DNA of 13,754 nucleotides from Candidatus Zixiibacteriota bacterium (GTDB lineage: Bacteria > Zixibacteria > MSB-5A5 > GN15 > FEB-12), in NCBI GenBank assembly GCA_003641405.1, contig QNAF01000037.1, forward strand, positions 1 to 13,754, in the 5' to 3' direction. A program made the translations under genes and the position numbers. The notes beneath the pieces were generated by a model. The model did no database searches, was not told where the DNA came from, and saw only the letters and a list, made by a program, of their open reading frames with translations. The first letter of the stretch is position 1. Each line of letters opens with the position of its first letter. Positions 1 through 6,763 of this stretch are shown in pieces.

Positions 1-189
1 GATGTGGAGGGGTTGTCTCACAAGTGTTCGTTCCGGCGGTTCCTGTGTCCACTGAAAGTGGGCATGTGAACTGCCGGTTGAGGAACCTTTTGGGCAGCAG
101 TAACATCCAAAGAATCGCAAGGTCACACCCTCGACTGGGTCGAGGTCAGGACCCAGCGAAACAATCTTTTGGGACAACCTCTGGACATC
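1..189 (+). ncRNA. ssrS: Probable 6S RNA (RNA polymerase-binding regulatory RNA)
   Basis: 6S RNA mimics an open promoter and binds housekeeping RNA polymerase holoenzyme. The segment folds into a long rod with closed ends. Positions 8-19 pair with 171-182 (12 pairs, some G-U), and the helix continues outward as GATGT (1-5) with ACATC (185-189). Two side hairpins follow. CCGGCGGTTC (33-42) pairs with GAACTGCCGG (68-77), capped by CCACT/AGTGG (49-53/57-61). CCTCGAC (129-135) pairs with GTCGAGG (139-145), flanked by GGTC/GACC (121-124/150-153). The GTGTTCGTT at 24-32, just inside the closing stem, resembles the 5' region of known 6S RNAs, and about 190 nt is the usual size. The 5' end may lie slightly before the window. 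An overlapping 108-codon ORF (24-350) does not look coding. The name rests on fold, size and remembered motifs, not a covariance search. Confidence 0.68.
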
Positions 190-295
190 TGCCGCCCACT
201 GTTACTGGGATGTTGCCCTACGGCGAATTGTCGTGTGCGCAACCCCTGCCACGTTTTATCTTGCACCGGTCACTATCCCCGGATTACTTGATAAC

Positions 296-658
296 ATGCC
301 TCGACGTGTGCGAAAGAAAACCCCACTGTTTGCCCCGGCCGGAAGTCTGATCAGGAAACTGTCCGAGACCGACAAGCGTCTCCGCCGGAAAATCCTCAAA
401 ATATCGCTCTGGGGGTTGGCCGTTCTGTTTTTCAGCTCCATTGCGTTCGGCACCTACAGCATACCACGCATTATCAGGCTGAGTTTCCAGAAAAGCAGTC
501 TGATAGAAACCAATCGCATGCTGACTGCGGATTTGATTGACGCTGCGCGCGTGCGTGACCTGCTGACATCTGATGCAAGCTACATCGAGTACATCGCACG
601 AACGCGCTACTACATGGTTCATCCCAACGAGATCATCTACCGTTACCGTGGTCGGTAA
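296..658 (+). CDS. FtsB/DivIC-like septum formation initiator
   Basis: A 120-residue, single-pass inner-membrane protein of the FtsB/DivIC type, which forms a coiled-coil complex with FtsL and FtsQ in the cell-division machinery. It has a basic N-terminus (residues 1-32, many Arg/Lys), one hydrophobic segment at about 33-52, a likely coiled coil at about 60-90, and a C-terminal block SDASYIEYIARTRYYMVHP (92-110) followed by NEIIYRYR. That block matches the family pattern in which a YIE-IAR motif precedes a P-x-E-I-I-Y ending. I chose the ATG at 296. The upstream in-frame GTG at 233 would add 21 unusual residues before the basic tail. No strong Shine-Dalgarno is visible. The gene ends 5 bases before recO, so the two are probably co-transcribed. 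FtsB proteins are poorly conserved, so the assignment rests on architecture and the C-terminal motif. Confidence 0.8.
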   Translation: MPRRVRKKTPLFAPAGSLIRKLSETDKRLRRKILKISLWGLAVLFFSSIAFGTYSIPRIIRLSFQKSSLIETNRMLTADLIDAARVRDLLTSDASYIEYIARTRYYMVHPNEIIYRYRGR

Positions 659-663
659 CCCTT

Positions 664-1455
664 ATGTCACTCGAAAAATCCGAAGCCGTCATCCTCAGAA
701 TGTTCAACTGGTCGGAATCTTCCCGGACCGTGTTGTTCTTCTCGCGCGAGCACGGGAAACTGCCGCTGGTTGACAGGGGTGGGCGGTCGCTGAAATCAAA
801 GCGCGGTCGACTTCAGCCGTTCGCCCGTATGCAACTGACATTCTACAGCTCTCGCAAAGAATCCAGCGGCTACATCTCAGATGTCGAGATCGTCGAAGCT
901 TTCCCGCTGGACAAAGAGGGTACACTCGGCAGGCTCGCGTACGGTTCCGCCGCCTGCGAGCTTTTGTACTTGCTGCTTCCGGAGAAAGAGGCACACCAGG
1001 ACCTGTATAGTTACCTTTTGTCATATTTTCGCAAGCTCTCGGAGATCGACAAGAAGTTCCTTCCGGCGCTGTTCCTTGCTTTCTTCCTGCGCTCAATGTC
1101 ACTGCTGGGGTACCATCCCTCGCTGGGCTACTGTAGCGGATGCCGGAAAGAGGTCGGCAGGTTCGAGAAAAACGACGCCAAACAGATGTTTTCCCCTGAG
1201 CGCGGCGGAATCGTCTGTCCCTCTTGCCAAAAGGCCGGAGAACGCTATATTGGCCTTTCTGCCGACGGGCTGCGGTTGCTAAGCTCGTTGCAGCAGGCTT
1301 CGCTGCCTGAGGCCGCCGTGGTACCGATAGGGTTTCAGGAGGCAACCAACCTGGTCGAGACACTGGCCGAGTTCCTGAGGTTTCACTCAGGGCTGGTGTC
1401 GGAACTCAAGGCTCTGGAGTTCCTCGAGAAACTCAGAAGCAGTCAACCGGGATAA
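664..1455 (+). CDS. recO: DNA repair protein RecO
   Basis: RecO, 263 residues, close to the usual 240-270. It works with RecR (and RecF) to load RecA on SSB-coated single-stranded DNA in RecFOR gap repair, and it anneals complementary strands. The N-terminal part (about 1-80) has the OB-fold pattern of the family: SEAVILRMFNWSESSRTVLFF, then GKLPLVDRGGRSLKSKRG, where RecO proteins keep a G-x-x-x-x-x-x-x-G-x-R-R-x-K-S-like run. The middle (90-150) is helical. A zinc-binding knuckle is visible as Cys157-x-x-Cys160 and Cys185-x-x-Cys188. The ATG at 664 follows the ftsB-like stop by 5 bases, implying translational coupling. glyS starts 13 bases downstream. A long antisense ORF (704-1363) is a shadow of this gene. 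Confidence 0.93.
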   Translation: MSLEKSEAVILRMFNWSESSRTVLFFSREHGKLPLVDRGGRSLKSKRGRLQPFARMQLTFYSSRKESSGYISDVEIVEAFPLDKEGTLGRLAYGSAACELLYLLLPEKEAHQDLYSYLLSYFRKLSEIDKKFLPALFLAFFLRSMSLLGYHPSLGYCSGCRKEVGRFEKNDAKQMFSPERGGIVCPSCQKAGERYIGLSADGLRLLSSLQQASLPEAAVVPIGFQEATNLVETLAEFLRFHSGLVSELKALEFLEKLRSSQPG

Positions 1456-1468
1456 GAGAGAGAAAAAG

Positions 1469-2806
1469 ATGAGTGCCAAGAAAACAGAAACTGTGATGGA
1501 TAAGATCGTTTCCCTGTGCAAACGGAGGGGATATGTCTACCCGTCATCGGAGATATACGGCGGGCTGGGCTCCTGCTGGGACTACGGACCCTTAGGTGCG
1601 GAACTCAAACGAAACGTCAAGACCTTCTGGTGGGACGCCATGACGAACCGTCGTAACGATGTCGAGGGTATCGATGCCTCCATCCTGATGCACCCCGAGG
1701 TATGGAAAACTTCCGGTCATATCGATGAGTTCACCGATCCGCTGGTTGACTGCAAAACGTGTAAGGGACGTTTTCGCGCGGATAAGTTGGAAGAGTGTCG
1801 CTGTCCGAAAAAGCCGTCCAAGACGCCGCTTGAGTGTGGCGGAGAACTTACCGAGGCACGGCAGTTTAACCTCATGTTCAAGACGTTCATGGGACCGGTT
1901 GAAGATGCTTCCAACACAACCTACCTGCGCCCGGAAACCGCCCAGGGGATCTATGTCAATTTCCTCAATGTGAAAAACTCATCACGGCAGAAAATACCAT
2001 TTGGAATTGCGCAGATCGGCAAAGCGTTCCGCAATGAGATTACGCCCGGCAATTTCATCTTTCGCACTCGCGAGTTCGAACAGATGGAAATGCAGTTCTT
2101 TATTCACCCCGACGAAGACGAGAAATGGTTTGAGTACTGGCGCGAACAACGCTGGGCATGGTACGAAGCTCTCGGTATCAAGATGGATAAGCTTCGCTGG
2201 CACGAACACGCCTCGGACGAACTTGCCCACTACGCCAAGGCCGCGTATGACATTGAGTATGAGTATCCGTTCGGATGGCAGGAGCTTGAAGGCGTTCACA
2301 ATCGGACCGATTTTGACCTGACACGCCACATGGAAGCCACCGGCAAGGACATGCGGTATTTTGACGAGAGATTCACTGAGAAGTTCCTGCCGTACATCAT
2401 CGAAACTTCCGCCGGTTGCGACCGCACGCTGTTGACAATACTTGTCGATGGTTATGATGAAGTTGAGGTCAAAGGGGATAAGCGAGTATTTTTGCGGCTG
2501 TCACCCAAAGTGGCCCCCATCAAGGCGGCCGTGTTCCCGCTGGTGAAGAAGGACGGCATGCCTGAGTACGCAAAGAAAGTCTATCAGGAGCTCAAAAAGC
2601 GTTTTAAGGTATTCTACGATGAAGCCGGTGCGGTGGGGCGGCGTTACGCCCGTATGGACGAAGCCGGTTGTCCGTTCTGTGTTACGGTAGATGGCCAGAC
2701 GCTCGAAGACGACACCATGACAGTCCGTGACCGCGACAGCATGGAACAAACCCGCATGAATACAGCGGAGTTGTTAGCTCTCCTGGATGAGAAGGTGAAC
2801 GGATAG
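1469..2806 (+). CDS. glyS: Glycyl-tRNA synthetase, single-chain dimeric type
   Basis: Class II aminoacyl-tRNA synthetase (EC 6.1.1.14) that charges tRNA-Gly, of the single-chain type also called glyQS, not the alpha2beta2 type. At 445 residues it has the usual length. The N-terminal part holds GYVYPSSEIYGG and DYGPLGAELK (21-47). A cysteine cluster (95, 98, 110, 112, 123) lies in the insert between motifs 1 and 2 and may bind zinc. The LRPETAQG stretch (153-160) is typical. Motif 2 is FRNEITPGNFIFRTREFEQ (188-206), with Arg and Glu residues for ATP and glycine. Motif 3 is ETSAGCDRTLL (312-322). The C-terminal anticodon-binding domain starts near 349 (APIKAAVFPL). The ATG at 1469 has a purine-rich AGAGAGAGAAAAAG just upstream that can serve as ribosome binding site. 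It is third in the ftsB-recO-glyS cluster. Confidence 0.97.
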   Translation: MSAKKTETVMDKIVSLCKRRGYVYPSSEIYGGLGSCWDYGPLGAELKRNVKTFWWDAMTNRRNDVEGIDASILMHPEVWKTSGHIDEFTDPLVDCKTCKGRFRADKLEECRCPKKPSKTPLECGGELTEARQFNLMFKTFMGPVEDASNTTYLRPETAQGIYVNFLNVKNSSRQKIPFGIAQIGKAFRNEITPGNFIFRTREFEQMEMQFFIHPDEDEKWFEYWREQRWAWYEALGIKMDKLRWHEHASDELAHYAKAAYDIEYEYPFGWQELEGVHNRTDFDLTRHMEATGKDMRYFDERFTEKFLPYIIETSAGCDRTLLTILVDGYDEVEVKGDKRVFLRLSPKVAPIKAAVFPLVKKDGMPEYAKKVYQELKKRFKVFYDEAGAVGRRYARMDEAGCPFCVTVDGQTLEDDTMTVRDRDSMEQTRMNTAELLALLDEKVNG

Positions 2807-2812
2807 GAGCTA

Positions 2813-2843
2813 CTGCTTTCGGCAGCTTTGTCGGCGTTTGCCG
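2813..2843. terminator. Two small hairpins between converging genes
   Basis: In the 48 bases separating the glyS stop (+) from the stop of the glutaredoxin-like gene (-) there are two short stems: CTGC/GCAG (2813-2816 with 2822-2825) and CGGC/GCCG (2832-2835 with 2840-2843). Their position suits a bidirectional terminator, but the stems are only 4 bp and neither strand has a clear U tract, so termination is only a suggestion. Confidence 0.25.
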
Positions 2844-2854
2844 TCGTTCAATCC

Positions 2855-3112
2855 CTACAGGCACCAGACCTGGCGTTCCACCATGTGCACGATGTCGTCT
2901 ATGGATGGAAACATGGCGGGACTGTCTTCGCGCGGTTTTTGACGAAGATCCTTAAGTGTGTGACCGTTGATGATAATCGTTGGTGACGTGACTTCCCGCT
3001 CAGTCTCGATGACTCTCGCAAGGACACCACGCTCCTTGAGGTACTTCTTCAAAAAATCCCTGGCCTTAGCCTGGCGGGGATCCTTCCTGGAATATATAAA
3101 TCCGATATCCAT
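2855..3112 (-). CDS. Small glutaredoxin-like protein lacking active-site cysteines
   Basis: An 85-residue protein with a glutaredoxin/thioredoxin-fold pattern: a first strand (IGFIYS, 3-8), an A-K-x-x-x-F-L-like helix (15-22), and a cis-proline segment TSPTIIING (42-50), equivalent to TVPxIFING in glutaredoxins. The C-P-Y-C position instead reads D-P-R-Q (11-14), so the redox pair is absent. The only cysteine is Cys84, next to last. Thiol-disulfide chemistry of the usual kind is therefore unlikely. A binding or structural role is possible but unknown. It lies 89 bases downstream of selD on the same strand and has its own promoter-like sequence, so a link to selenium metabolism is only suggested by position. 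The ATG at 3112 is preceded by GCAGG about 9 bases upstream, a modest ribosome binding site. Confidence 0.72.
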   Translation of the reverse strand: MDIGFIYSRKDPRQAKARDFLKKYLKERGVLARVIETEREVTSPTIIINGHTLKDLRQKPREDSPAMFPSIDDIVHMVERQVWCL

Positions 3113-3133
3113 ATTCGTATGCCTGCCACTCTT

Positions 3134-3163
3134 ATATTAGGCTATCGGTAGCCCCCCTGTCAA
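3134..3163 (-). promoter_or_regulatory. Sigma-70-like promoter with an inverted repeat in the spacer
   Basis: On the minus strand a perfect -35 box TTGACA (3163-3158) is followed after 18 bases by TAATAT (3139-3134), four of six matches to TATAAT. Transcription would start near 3127, giving a leader of about 15 nt for the glutaredoxin-like gene. The spacer contains a perfect inverted repeat, GGCTA-CCGA-TAGCC read on the minus strand (3153-3140), abutting the -10 box, a position suited to a repressor or activator site. It could instead be an RNA hairpin near the end of the selD message, although no U tract follows. Confidence 0.5.
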
Positions 3164-3201
3164 CAATAACACTTATGAAAGAACTGTAGCGCGGGGAACC
3201 G

Positions 3202-4260
3202 CTATTTCCGGATTATCAGAGCAGTCTCCTGGCGGCTCACTATCTGACCAATCTCTTCGTGCAGCAGCCCGTGTTCCTTCAGTGCCGCAGAGAAGCCAGC
3301 CGCACTATCAGCGGGAATCGCGACCAAAAGCCCCCCGGAGGTCTGGGGATCAAACATCACCTGAGTGAGATTTGCGTCAACATCGGGAGCAAACCGGACA
3401 TGTTTCTCAATGTAATCACGGTTGGCAAAGGCTCCGCCCGGATTCATTCCCTCGCCCGCCATACGCAGTGCCTCCGGCAACAGTGGTATTTTACTCCCGA
3501 AAAGCTCGATACTCACACCGGATGCAGACGCCATTTCATAGGCGTGACCGAAAAGGCCATAGCCGCTGACATCAGTTGCCGCATTGACGTTATGCTGGAT
3601 CATTAATTCAGCCGCTGTCTTGTTAAGCGCAGCCATCTGTTTGATGGTCAACTCAGCGAGATCGTCCGGCACGGCTTGCTTCTTGATCCCGGTCGCAATA
3701 ATGCCTGTGCCCAGCGCCTTGGTCAGGAAAACCCGGTCACCTTCTCCGGCACCGGAGTTTGTGACTATGCGCGCCGGATCAATAATGCCGGTAACTGCCA
3801 ATCCGTACTTGAGTTCATTATCCTTAATGGAATGACCACCCATTATTACGGCACCGGCTTCTTCGATCTTGTCTGCACCACCTTTCAGGATATCAGAAAA
3901 CACCTGCCTGGGCATTTTGGTGTCCGGGAACCCGACGATATTCAGTGCTGTGAGCGGGCGTCCGCCCATGGCATAAATATCCGAAAGAGCATTGGCAGCA
4001 GCTATCTGACCGAAAAAGTACGGGTCATCCACGATTGGCGGAAAAAAATCCACAGTCTGGACCAATGCCCGTTTGTCGTCAAGGCGGTAGATACCGGCAT
4101 CGTCCGCTTTGTTGAACCCCACCAGAAGGTCTGGGTGGACTGATTGTGGCAGGTCCTTAAGAGCGTCGGCCAGGAACCCCGGCCCGAGTTTGGCAGCTCA
4201 CCCGGCGCTGCTAACTTCAGCGGTCAACTTGATACTGCATTCTTTTCGGTGATCGGTCAT
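3202..4260 (-). CDS. selD: Selenide, water dikinase (selenophosphate synthetase), selenocysteine-containing
   Basis: SelD makes selenophosphate from selenide and ATP (EC 2.7.9.3), the selenium donor for Sec-tRNA and selenouridine. A plain ORF would begin at 4122 and give 306 residues without the catalytic N-terminus. The same frame continues upstream through one TGA (4200-4198) to an ATG at 4260, giving 352 residues, the normal SelD length. Around that TGA the protein reads SSAG-U-AAKLGPGFLA, matching the SelD active-site pattern G-[C/U]-x-x-K, with Sec21 and Lys24 corresponding to Cys17 and Lys20 of the E. coli enzyme. The rest is typical: LVGFNKADDAGIYRL, TVDFFPPIVDDPYFFGQIAAANALSD, SDIYAMGG, and PQTSGG near the C-terminus. 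A SECIS-like hairpin follows the TGA, and a strong promoter lies directly before the ATG. selA, selB and selC are not in the window. Confidence 0.93.
4161..4200 (-). promoter_or_regulatory. SECIS-like hairpin after the selD UGA codon
   Basis: Bacterial SECIS elements are hairpins immediately 3' of the UGA that recruit SelB. Here the TGA (4200-4198) is followed on the minus strand by a stem in which TCGG, a bulged G, then CC (4187-4181) pairs with GGCCGA (4171-4166), enclosing a 9-nt loop GGGGTTCCT that begins 17 nt after the UGA and starts with G residues. A lower stem can form between GAGC (4199-4196, including two UGA bases) and GCTC (4164-4161). Loop distance and the G at the loop start agree with known bacterial SECIS constraints. 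The fold was paired by hand. Confidence 0.65.
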
Positions 4261-4267
4261 GACGTGT

Positions 4268-4296
4268 ATTGTAGGTCAGGACAATTAAATTGGCAA
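4268..4296 (-). promoter_or_regulatory. selD sigma-70-like promoter, predicted leaderless transcript
   Basis: The minus strand shows TTGCCA (4296-4291, five of six matches to TTGACA), a 17-base spacer, then TACAAT (4273-4268, five of six matches to TATAAT). The first base after a normal 6-7 base discriminator is 4261 or 4260, and 4260 is the A of the extended selD ATG. The message would thus be leaderless, which also explains why no Shine-Dalgarno precedes that ATG. The location independently supports the long form of the gene. Confidence 0.6.
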
Positions 4297-4506
4297 GTTG
4301 TTTAGATTGCGTATGTGCCAGAGTCGCTTGTTTCTCTGGGCGTTTGGAACACTACCCTGTTCGGTTGAGCAAAATCTGCACAACGATAGCATGATCGGAT
4401 GCTGAAATTGCGCCGGAACCTTCCGATTATAAGAAGATAGGAGGGACACTCCGGAAGTCCAGGCATCGGTTGAACCGCGCTCGACAGCGAAGGACAGAAA
4501 GCAGGC

Positions 4507-6627
4507 ATGAGCGAGAAAATCACCACGTTACGTATCGACGAAATCCTTCTGTTCGATGGATTGGTCACCGAGGAGCATATCAAGACGGCGCTGGAATACC
4601 AGCGTGAACACGGGGGACGGATCGGATCACATCTCGTCAGACTCGGTTACCTCAACGAGGCTGGCCTGATACAGGCACTGGCGAAACAATTCGACTGCGA
4701 GTCCGTCGTGCTTGGCGATGCCGATATCCCGCGAAAGATCATAAAACTGATTCCATCCAACGTGGCCGTTGCACGCAGAGTAATCCCGTTTGACTATGAC
4801 TCCAAAACAAACATCCTGAAAGTTGCTTGCGACAATCCGAACAATGAAGACTTGATCAATGAACTGAACTTTGTCGCCGCAGGGAAAGAAGTGCGACTGT
4901 TCATCGCCGCTGAGAGGTCGTTGGGTGCAGCAGTTGCCAAGCACGACGTGGCAGGCATCAAAGCACCGTCAGGGTCGTCAGAAGCACCACTTTCGAACAC
5001 GGGTGAAATGACCGCCTCGTCTCTCGAAGATTCCGGAACCATAGATGAGTTGCCGCCACGCGGCTCGATACTTCTCGTAACCGATGAGAGGGATGCAGAC
5101 AGACCGCTGGCCCAGGCACTGGACCAGGAGAACTTCGAACTGGTGCTAACCGATTCAGCCGATGACGCTATTGATATCATCGGCAACAAGATGTTTCACA
5201 CTGTCTTCATTCGGGATACTGTGCAGGGGGACTACATTGACTTGATCGACCGTCTGCGCAAAGTCTCACCGCGAACCAATGTTCGCTACTACGAATCAAC
5301 CGCTCAGTTGCTGCTCGACCAGGAAAGCTACACATCACTCGACGATATGGTAGGCAAGAACATGCAGTTGTTCACTACCCTGCTGTCTTCCTGCGCGGGT
5401 CAAGGCGAAAGTCACGCAGGCATTGTGGGACGCTATGTCGATCGTCTTTGCAAGCAAATCGGGTTGCCGGATCGCGACCGCATGATCATTACAAATGCAG
5501 CTTATTTGCACGATGTGTCACGGTTCTACTATGGTGAATCTGACGACAACACCGACTGTCGCAGCCGCATCAGCCTGACTGCAAAACTGCTGGATTCATT
5601 GAACTATTCCCCGTTGGTAATTGAGATATTGCGCGCAACCTACATCAACCTGCGCCAGAAATACACCAAGCGGCTTCCAATTGAGAAACTCGGTGGCAAT
5701 ATCATTACGATTGTTGACATATTCTGCGAAAACGTCTCGGTCGAGAAGAAGATGTCGCTGGACAGGTTCGAGGTCGTCCGCAACAAGCTGCATTCTCTTT
5801 CCGGGAAACTGTTCTTGCCGGAAGTAGTGGCAGCTTTTATTGAGATGATAGAGAAGGATATCCTGATCGAACCCCCTTCTACAAAGTACAATCAGGCACT
5901 GGCATTCTGTGAAGATCCCGATCTGCTTGCTCCAATCTTCGTCAAGTTGAAGAGTGAGGGCTTTCGGCCTGTTGCACCGGATACGCTTGAACGCTTCTTT
6001 GAGTTGTACGAACGCAGCCGCCCGGACGTCATTATTCTGTTGGTGCCGGACCGCCCTTCGAAGGCCATCACACTCGTGGACGACCTGGTCAAGCGGGGTG
6101 TGGAAATCATGAAAGTCCCCACGTTCCTTCTCACCAACCAGGAGTCCGCATCGGAACTGACTTCCATGTTTGAACAAGGGATTGAAGATATCATCACAAT
6201 CGAGAATGGTCTCGACATGCTTGTTGCCAAAATGTGCAAGTTGCGCGAGAGGATCGAACTGAAAACGAAAGCGAAACAACCATCCGCTAACGGTACGGTT
6301 ACAACAGGCAATATCGCAGACATGAGCCTGATCGACTTGCTTCAGGCGCTTGGACCAAGTAACAAGACTGCAAGGATCGGCGCAGTGTCCGGCGAACAGC
6401 AATTGAATCTCTTTCTGAAAAAGGGACAGATTATCTACGCCGAAGGCTGCGGCAAGATCGGCGCTGAAGCTGTTTACGAGGCGCTGGGCTGGACTGAAGG
6501 TACCTGGGTTATCCAGCCAATTTCCGAGTCTGATCTGCCTGAGCCAAATAACGATCATCCCAACGAATCAATCTTGATGGAAGGCTGCCGCCTTCTCGAC
6601 GAAAAATCCCGCACAGAAACCGCGTAG
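4507..6627 (+). CDS. Multidomain signalling protein: MshEN, receiver-like, HD-GYP-like, receiver-like, PATAN/DUF4388
   Basis: A soluble 706-residue regulator with no enzyme activity I can assign. Residues 1-150 are a GspE/PilB N-terminal (MshEN) domain. Two 24-residue motifs (9-32 and 38-61) are separated by exactly five residues, the arrangement that binds c-di-GMP in MshE; the second reads RIGSHLVRLGYL...L...LAKQ, while the first has Asp11 for the usual Gly. A linker rich in Ser/Glu precedes a receiver-like domain (186-280; possible acceptor Asp237, no matching Lys). Residues 290-452 resemble HD-GYP: LHD at 334-336 is present, but the HHE and GYP segment is replaced by TYINLRQKYTKRLP, so phosphodiesterase activity is unlikely. 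A second receiver-like domain (461-590) has Leu where the acceptor Asp should be. PATAN/DUF4388 (about 600-690) ends it. The ATG at 4507 has GGACAG about 12 bases upstream. It stands alone between selD (divergent) and the ubiB operon (convergent). Confidence 0.85.
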   Translation: MSEKITTLRIDEILLFDGLVTEEHIKTALEYQREHGGRIGSHLVRLGYLNEAGLIQALAKQFDCESVVLGDADIPRKIIKLIPSNVAVARRVIPFDYDSKTNILKVACDNPNNEDLINELNFVAAGKEVRLFIAAERSLGAAVAKHDVAGIKAPSGSSEAPLSNTGEMTASSLEDSGTIDELPPRGSILLVTDERDADRPLAQALDQENFELVLTDSADDAIDIIGNKMFHTVFIRDTVQGDYIDLIDRLRKVSPRTNVRYYESTAQLLLDQESYTSLDDMVGKNMQLFTTLLSSCAGQGESHAGIVGRYVDRLCKQIGLPDRDRMIITNAAYLHDVSRFYYGESDDNTDCRSRISLTAKLLDSLNYSPLVIEILRATYINLRQKYTKRLPIEKLGGNIITIVDIFCENVSVEKKMSLDRFEVVRNKLHSLSGKLFLPEVVAAFIEMIEKDILIEPPSTKYNQALAFCEDPDLLAPIFVKLKSEGFRPVAPDTLERFFELYERSRPDVIILLVPDRPSKAITLVDDLVKRGVEIMKVPTFLLTNQESASELTSMFEQGIEDIITIENGLDMLVAKMCKLRERIELKTKAKQPSANGTVTTGNIADMSLIDLLQALGPSNKTARIGAVSGEQQLNLFLKKGQIIYAEGCGKIGAEAVYEALGWTEGTWVIQPISESDLPEPNNDHPNESILMEGCRLLDEKSRTETA

Positions 6628-6640
6628 CATCATACGCTAC

Positions 6641-6733
6641 TCAATGCAAGCTTGCGGTGGTATGGTGGCCCATAAGTTGTTGGGCTTCTTTAAGCGTACC
6701 CTCAGCTGATTTCAGTGTTTCTTCAATAGCCAT
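6641..6733 (-). CDS. Small ORF of 30 codons downstream of the ubiB gene
   Basis: An ATG at 6733 is preceded by AAAGGA with a 7-base spacing, a better ribosome binding site than most in this window. The 30-residue product begins MAIEETLKSAEGTLKEAQQL and ends MGHHTTASLH; its first 20 residues are helical, acidic and amphipathic. It lies 30 bases after the ubiB stop, in the same direction, and so may be the last gene of that operon. I recognise no family. It may be a real small protein or a remnant of a longer one. Its 3' half overlaps the hairpin proposed as terminator for the opposing gene. Confidence 0.4.
   Translation of the reverse strand: MAIEETLKSAEGTLKEAQQLMGHHTTASLH
6668..6691 (+). terminator. 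Possible terminator of the 706-residue signalling gene
   Basis: GCCCA (6668-6672) pairs with TGGGC (6681-6685) around an 8-base loop and is followed by TTCTTT. It lies 41 bases after the stop codon of the plus-strand gene. The stem is short and the tract imperfect. Confidence 0.35.
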
Positions 6734-6763
6734 ATGTTAGTCCTTTCATTTCGATATTTTTCA

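Noticed and set aside
233..295. GTG start that would lengthen the FtsB-like protein by 21 residues
   Set aside because: The extra residues are uncharacteristic, and the ATG at 296 gives a normal short basic N-terminus.
24..350. 108-codon plus-strand ORF at the start of the window
   Set aside because: It lies over a strongly base-paired RNA and overlaps the start of the FtsB-like gene. The translation has no recognisable features.
704..1363. 219-codon antisense ORF over recO
   Set aside because: It is Arg/Pro-rich with no domain pattern, a shadow of a well-supported gene.
3676..4143. 155-codon plus-strand ORF over selD
   Set aside because: The opposite strand encodes conserved SelD motifs throughout this stretch.
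4261..4506. c-di-GMP riboswitch or strong promoter ahead of the signalling gene
   Set aside because: I looked for GEMM-type conserved segments and found none. TTGAGC (4365) and TAGCAT (4387) are a weak box pair. Small palindromes at 4388-4403 and 4414-4425 were not convincing as sites.
5596..6558. 320-codon antisense ORF over the signalling gene
   Set aside because: The plus-strand frame contains several recognisable domains; the antisense product has none.
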